NCBI GenBank assembly: GCA_964568485.1
Contig: CAZMRA010000258.1
Coordinates: 1 to 7,336 of the forward strand
Reading direction: 5' to 3'
DNA: 7,336 nt
Origin: CFX5 sp964568485
Lineage (GTDB): Bacteria; Chloroflexota; Anaerolineae; Caldilineales; Caldilineaceae
Part shown: positions 5,547-7,336 of the stretch, piece by piece
How positions within the stretch are numbered: position 1 is the stretch's first letter
Layout of the letters: every line of letters starts with the position of its first letter
Notes under the pieces: model-generated
The model's input: the letters and a program-made list of their open reading frames with translations, nothing else
Told to the model about the DNA's origin: nothing
Database searches by the model: none
Translations under genes and position numbers: made by a program

Positions 5547-6608
5547 ATGGCCTTTCTGGAATTGAGCAATCTCCATAAAGATTATGGCCGGTTCACAGCG
5601 GTCAAAAATTTTAATCTGGCCATTGAACGGGGTGAATTTGTCTCCTTTTTAGGGCCCAGTGGCTGCGGCAAGACAACCACCCTGCGTATGATTGCCGGTT
5701 TTGAACAAAGCAGCGCGGGCGCCATCGTCATGGATGGCGTTGATATCACCCGCAAACCGCCCAATCAGCGCAACATCGGCATGGTCTTTCAATCGTATGC
5801 GCTCTTCCCCAACATGACCGTAGCCGACAACATTGGCTTTGGCCTCAAGGTGGCGGGGCAACCCAAAGCAGACATCAAAAGCCGCGTTAGCGAGATGCTG
5901 CGATTGATCAAGCTCGAAGATCTCGGCGAACGCTATCCGTATCAGCTTTCGGGTGGGCAACAACAGCGGGTGGCCTTGGCCCGCGCATTGGCGATTCGGC
6001 CTCAATTGTTGCTGTTAGATGAACCCCTATCCGCGCTCGATGCCAAAATCCGTGTCTCTCTACGCGAAGAGATTCGTGCGATCCAGCAGCAGTTGGGCAT
6101 CACGACCGTCTATGTCACCCACGACCAGGAAGAGGCAATGTCCCTCTCCGACCGGATTGTCGTGATGAATCAGGCGCAGATCGAACAGGTGGGGACGCCG
6201 TTCGAGATTTACAATTTTCCCAAAACTGCGTTTGTGGCTTCGTTTGTGGGGACACTCAATTCGGTGCAGGCAGAGGTTGTTGATGCCACGAGTGGCGTTG
6301 TACAAGTTGCCGGACAAGCGATCCGAACCGGGCGTCCGCTACCAACCGGCGATGGTCCGGTTACTATAGCGCTACGCCCGGAATTACTCTCGCTCGCCTC
6401 CGCAAATGGGGAGAATCAGCTTGTGGGGCAGATCGATAACATCGCCTTTCTGGGGGCGGTGGTCCGGATCCAAGTGCGGTTGGGTGAAACCACCTTACGG
6501 GTGGATACATTCAACAATCCGCACTTGGCCCTTCCGGAAATTGGGGCACCCGTTACGGTGAGTTTTTCGCCCGAAGCAGTGCTCGTGCTCGAGCAAGCTA
6601 CCCCCTAG
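5547..6608 (+). CDS. ABC importer ATP-binding protein, PotA-like
   Basis: This 353-aa cytoplasmic ATPase should power the importer. All motifs are intact: Walker A GPSGCGKTT (36-44), Q-loop Gln82, signature LSGGQ (134-138) followed by QQRVALARAL, Walker B LLLLDE with Asp158 and catalytic Glu159, D-loop SALD (162-165), switch His192. After about residue 235 a TOBE-type domain follows (ALRPE at 275-279, then GAVVRIQVRLG and a final beta-rich stretch to about 348). This is the architecture of PotA, FbpC, CysA and MalK/UgpC-like subunits, where that domain regulates activity or contacts partners. Length is normal. ATG 5547 has only a weak GGGAAA (5532-5537) 9 bases upstream and lies 50 bases after the second permease. 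It is the last gene of the operon, with its stop facing a convergent gene 6 bases away. Confidence 0.95.
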   Translation: MAFLELSNLHKDYGRFTAVKNFNLAIERGEFVSFLGPSGCGKTTTLRMIAGFEQSSAGAIVMDGVDITRKPPNQRNIGMVFQSYALFPNMTVADNIGFGLKVAGQPKADIKSRVSEMLRLIKLEDLGERYPYQLSGGQQQRVALARALAIRPQLLLLDEPLSALDAKIRVSLREEIRAIQQQLGITTVYVTHDQEEAMSLSDRIVVMNQAQIEQVGTPFEIYNFPKTAFVASFVGTLNSVQAEVVDATSGVVQVAGQAIRTGRPLPTGDGPVTIALRPELLSLASANGENQLVGQIDNIAFLGAVVRIQVRLGETTLRVDTFNNPHLALPEIGAPVTVSFSPEAVLVLEQATP

Positions 6609-6614
6609 GCTTCA

Positions 6615-7336
6615 CTACCCAGCAGCGATCGACCACTGGGTCTGGTTATCGTCCACAGCCGAAAGATTGATGGTGACAAACTTCTCGTCTTTTTCGTAGA
6701 TCAGCATGGTCTGGCCTTCTTCTGGCGCCATTTGGCTCACAAGAGAGTACCCATTGACGAGCATCTCCTGCTGAAAGAGATTGACCGACTCATCCAGTGC
6801 ATAAGGCACAGTGGCTAGCACCATGTTGGGCATCATTAACGTTATGGTGCTACCCTCCGGCAGCGCCAGCTCAAACCCAACCAAACCGGATAAATCGGCG
6901 CTGCCATTGCTGCCTGCTGGTACGAGCGGCACAGCTGCACCATCTTCGCCCTCGTCATCCGACGGGATTGTCAACATCCCTACCTCTGGGGCGGCGATCG
7001 TAATCGGCTGGTTGAAGTCTACGTACTCAACCACCATGCTGAAGATACCGCCTTCGTTGTCGGTGCCGCTGGTCTCCATTTTAACCACAAATTGCTCGGC
7101 TTTATCAAGCCAGAGATCCACCTGGAAGTCCTCGGCTTGGCTGAAGTCGAAGCCATCTTGATTGGCAAGAGCGGCGGCAAGCAAATTTTCATCGGCCTGG
7201 TAGTGCACCGTTGCCCGACCATTGATCGTCTCTTCCCCAACCCGCTTCAAGTCACCCGTAGCCTTGGCGAAATCTGACGGATTGAACGGCGTCATCTCAT
7301 CCAGGGTTAAGCTCGCGTCTGGGGTCTGCATCCAGA
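6615..7336 (-). CDS. Probable LppX/LprG-like exported lipoprotein, C-terminal part (5' end outside window)
   Basis: Read on the minus strand, the frame is open to the window edge (first full codon 7334-7332, TGG) and stops with TAG at 6617-6615. A Met at 7331 exists, but it is preceded by an in-frame Trp and no ribosome-binding site can be seen, so it is probably internal. Numbering from that Met, residues about 30-115 (GEETINGRATVHYQAD, DLWLDKAEQFVVKMET, YVDFNQPITIAAPE) match the late strands of the LolA/LppX/LprG-like beta fold, whose members carry lipids or lipoproteins outside the membrane. An acidic then Ser/Gly-rich linker (124-148) leads to a second small domain (about 150-238): VPYALDESVNLFQQEMLVNGY and MLIYEKDEKFVTINLS resemble the compact alpha/beta repeat found at the end of many Chloroflexota lipoproteins. 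Lipid anchor and signal peptide would be upstream, unseen. It is not part of the transporter operon, being convergent with it. Confidence 0.75.
   Translation of the reverse strand, partial: WMQTPDASLTLDEMTPFNPSDFAKATGDLKRVGEETINGRATVHYQADENLLAAALANQDGFDFSQAEDFQVDLWLDKAEQFVVKMETSGTDNEGGIFSMVVEYVDFNQPITIAAPEVGMLTIPSDDEGEDGAAVPLVPAGSNGSADLSGLVGFELALPEGSTITLMMPNMVLATVPYALDESVNLFQQEMLVNGYSLVSQMAPEEGQTMLIYEKDEKFVTINLSAVDDNQTQWSIAAG

Noticed and set aside
6811..7161. A 116-residue forward open frame opposite the lipoprotein gene
   Set aside because: It is the antisense shadow of a gene with recognisable lipoprotein-domain features, and its product is Ser/Pro-rich low-complexity sequence.

Overview
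The window looks like a piece of a mesophilic Chloroflexota (green non-sulfur bacterium) chromosome. This rests on three things: the substrate-binding lipoprotein resembles Chloroflexota solute-binding lipoproteins (lipobox ending LLAC followed by a Pro/Ala/Gly-rich tether), an LppX/LprG-like lipoprotein sits at the right end, and GC content is moderate with no sign of phage or plasmid functions. The assignment is inference from recognised protein styles, not a database result.

Layout. Positions 1-659 (+) are the 3' part of a thiamine-diphosphate enzyme of the acetolactate-synthase-like superfamily. Positions 660-1073 hold no convincing gene, but contain a 13-bp perfect inverted repeat just after the enzyme's stop, then an AT-rich stretch with a long bulged stem (832-891) and a short palindromic repeat (901-921). 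Positions 1074-2036 (+) encode a single-pass membrane protein whose outer domain reads like a very divergent lysozyme/transglycosylase-like fold, apparently without the usual catalytic glutamate. A second copy of the palindromic repeat (2072-2093) follows it, then a small hairpin and about 210 bases of AT-rich leader.

Positions 2356-6608 (+) are a complete four-gene ABC importer: lipoprotein binding protein, permease, permease, ATPase. The order and the PotA-like ATPase place it in the broad spermidine/putrescine - iron(III) - 2-aminoethylphosphonate group of importers. The substrate cannot be read from the sequence. The binding-protein gene and the first permease gene are separated by two strong hairpins: a 21-bp stem (3560-3605), which probably sets mRNA stability or partial read-through, and a second stem (3687-3720) next to, or overlapping, the possible permease start codons. 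Both suit an operon that makes much more binding protein than membrane complex. The last three genes are tightly spaced (58 and 50 bases).

Positions 6615-7336 (-) are the C-terminal part of a probable exported lipoprotein with two domains, convergent with the ATPase gene and only 6 bases from it. The ordinary genes are clear. The most unusual material is the lysozyme-like membrane protein bracketed by repeats and the structured gap inside the transporter operon.
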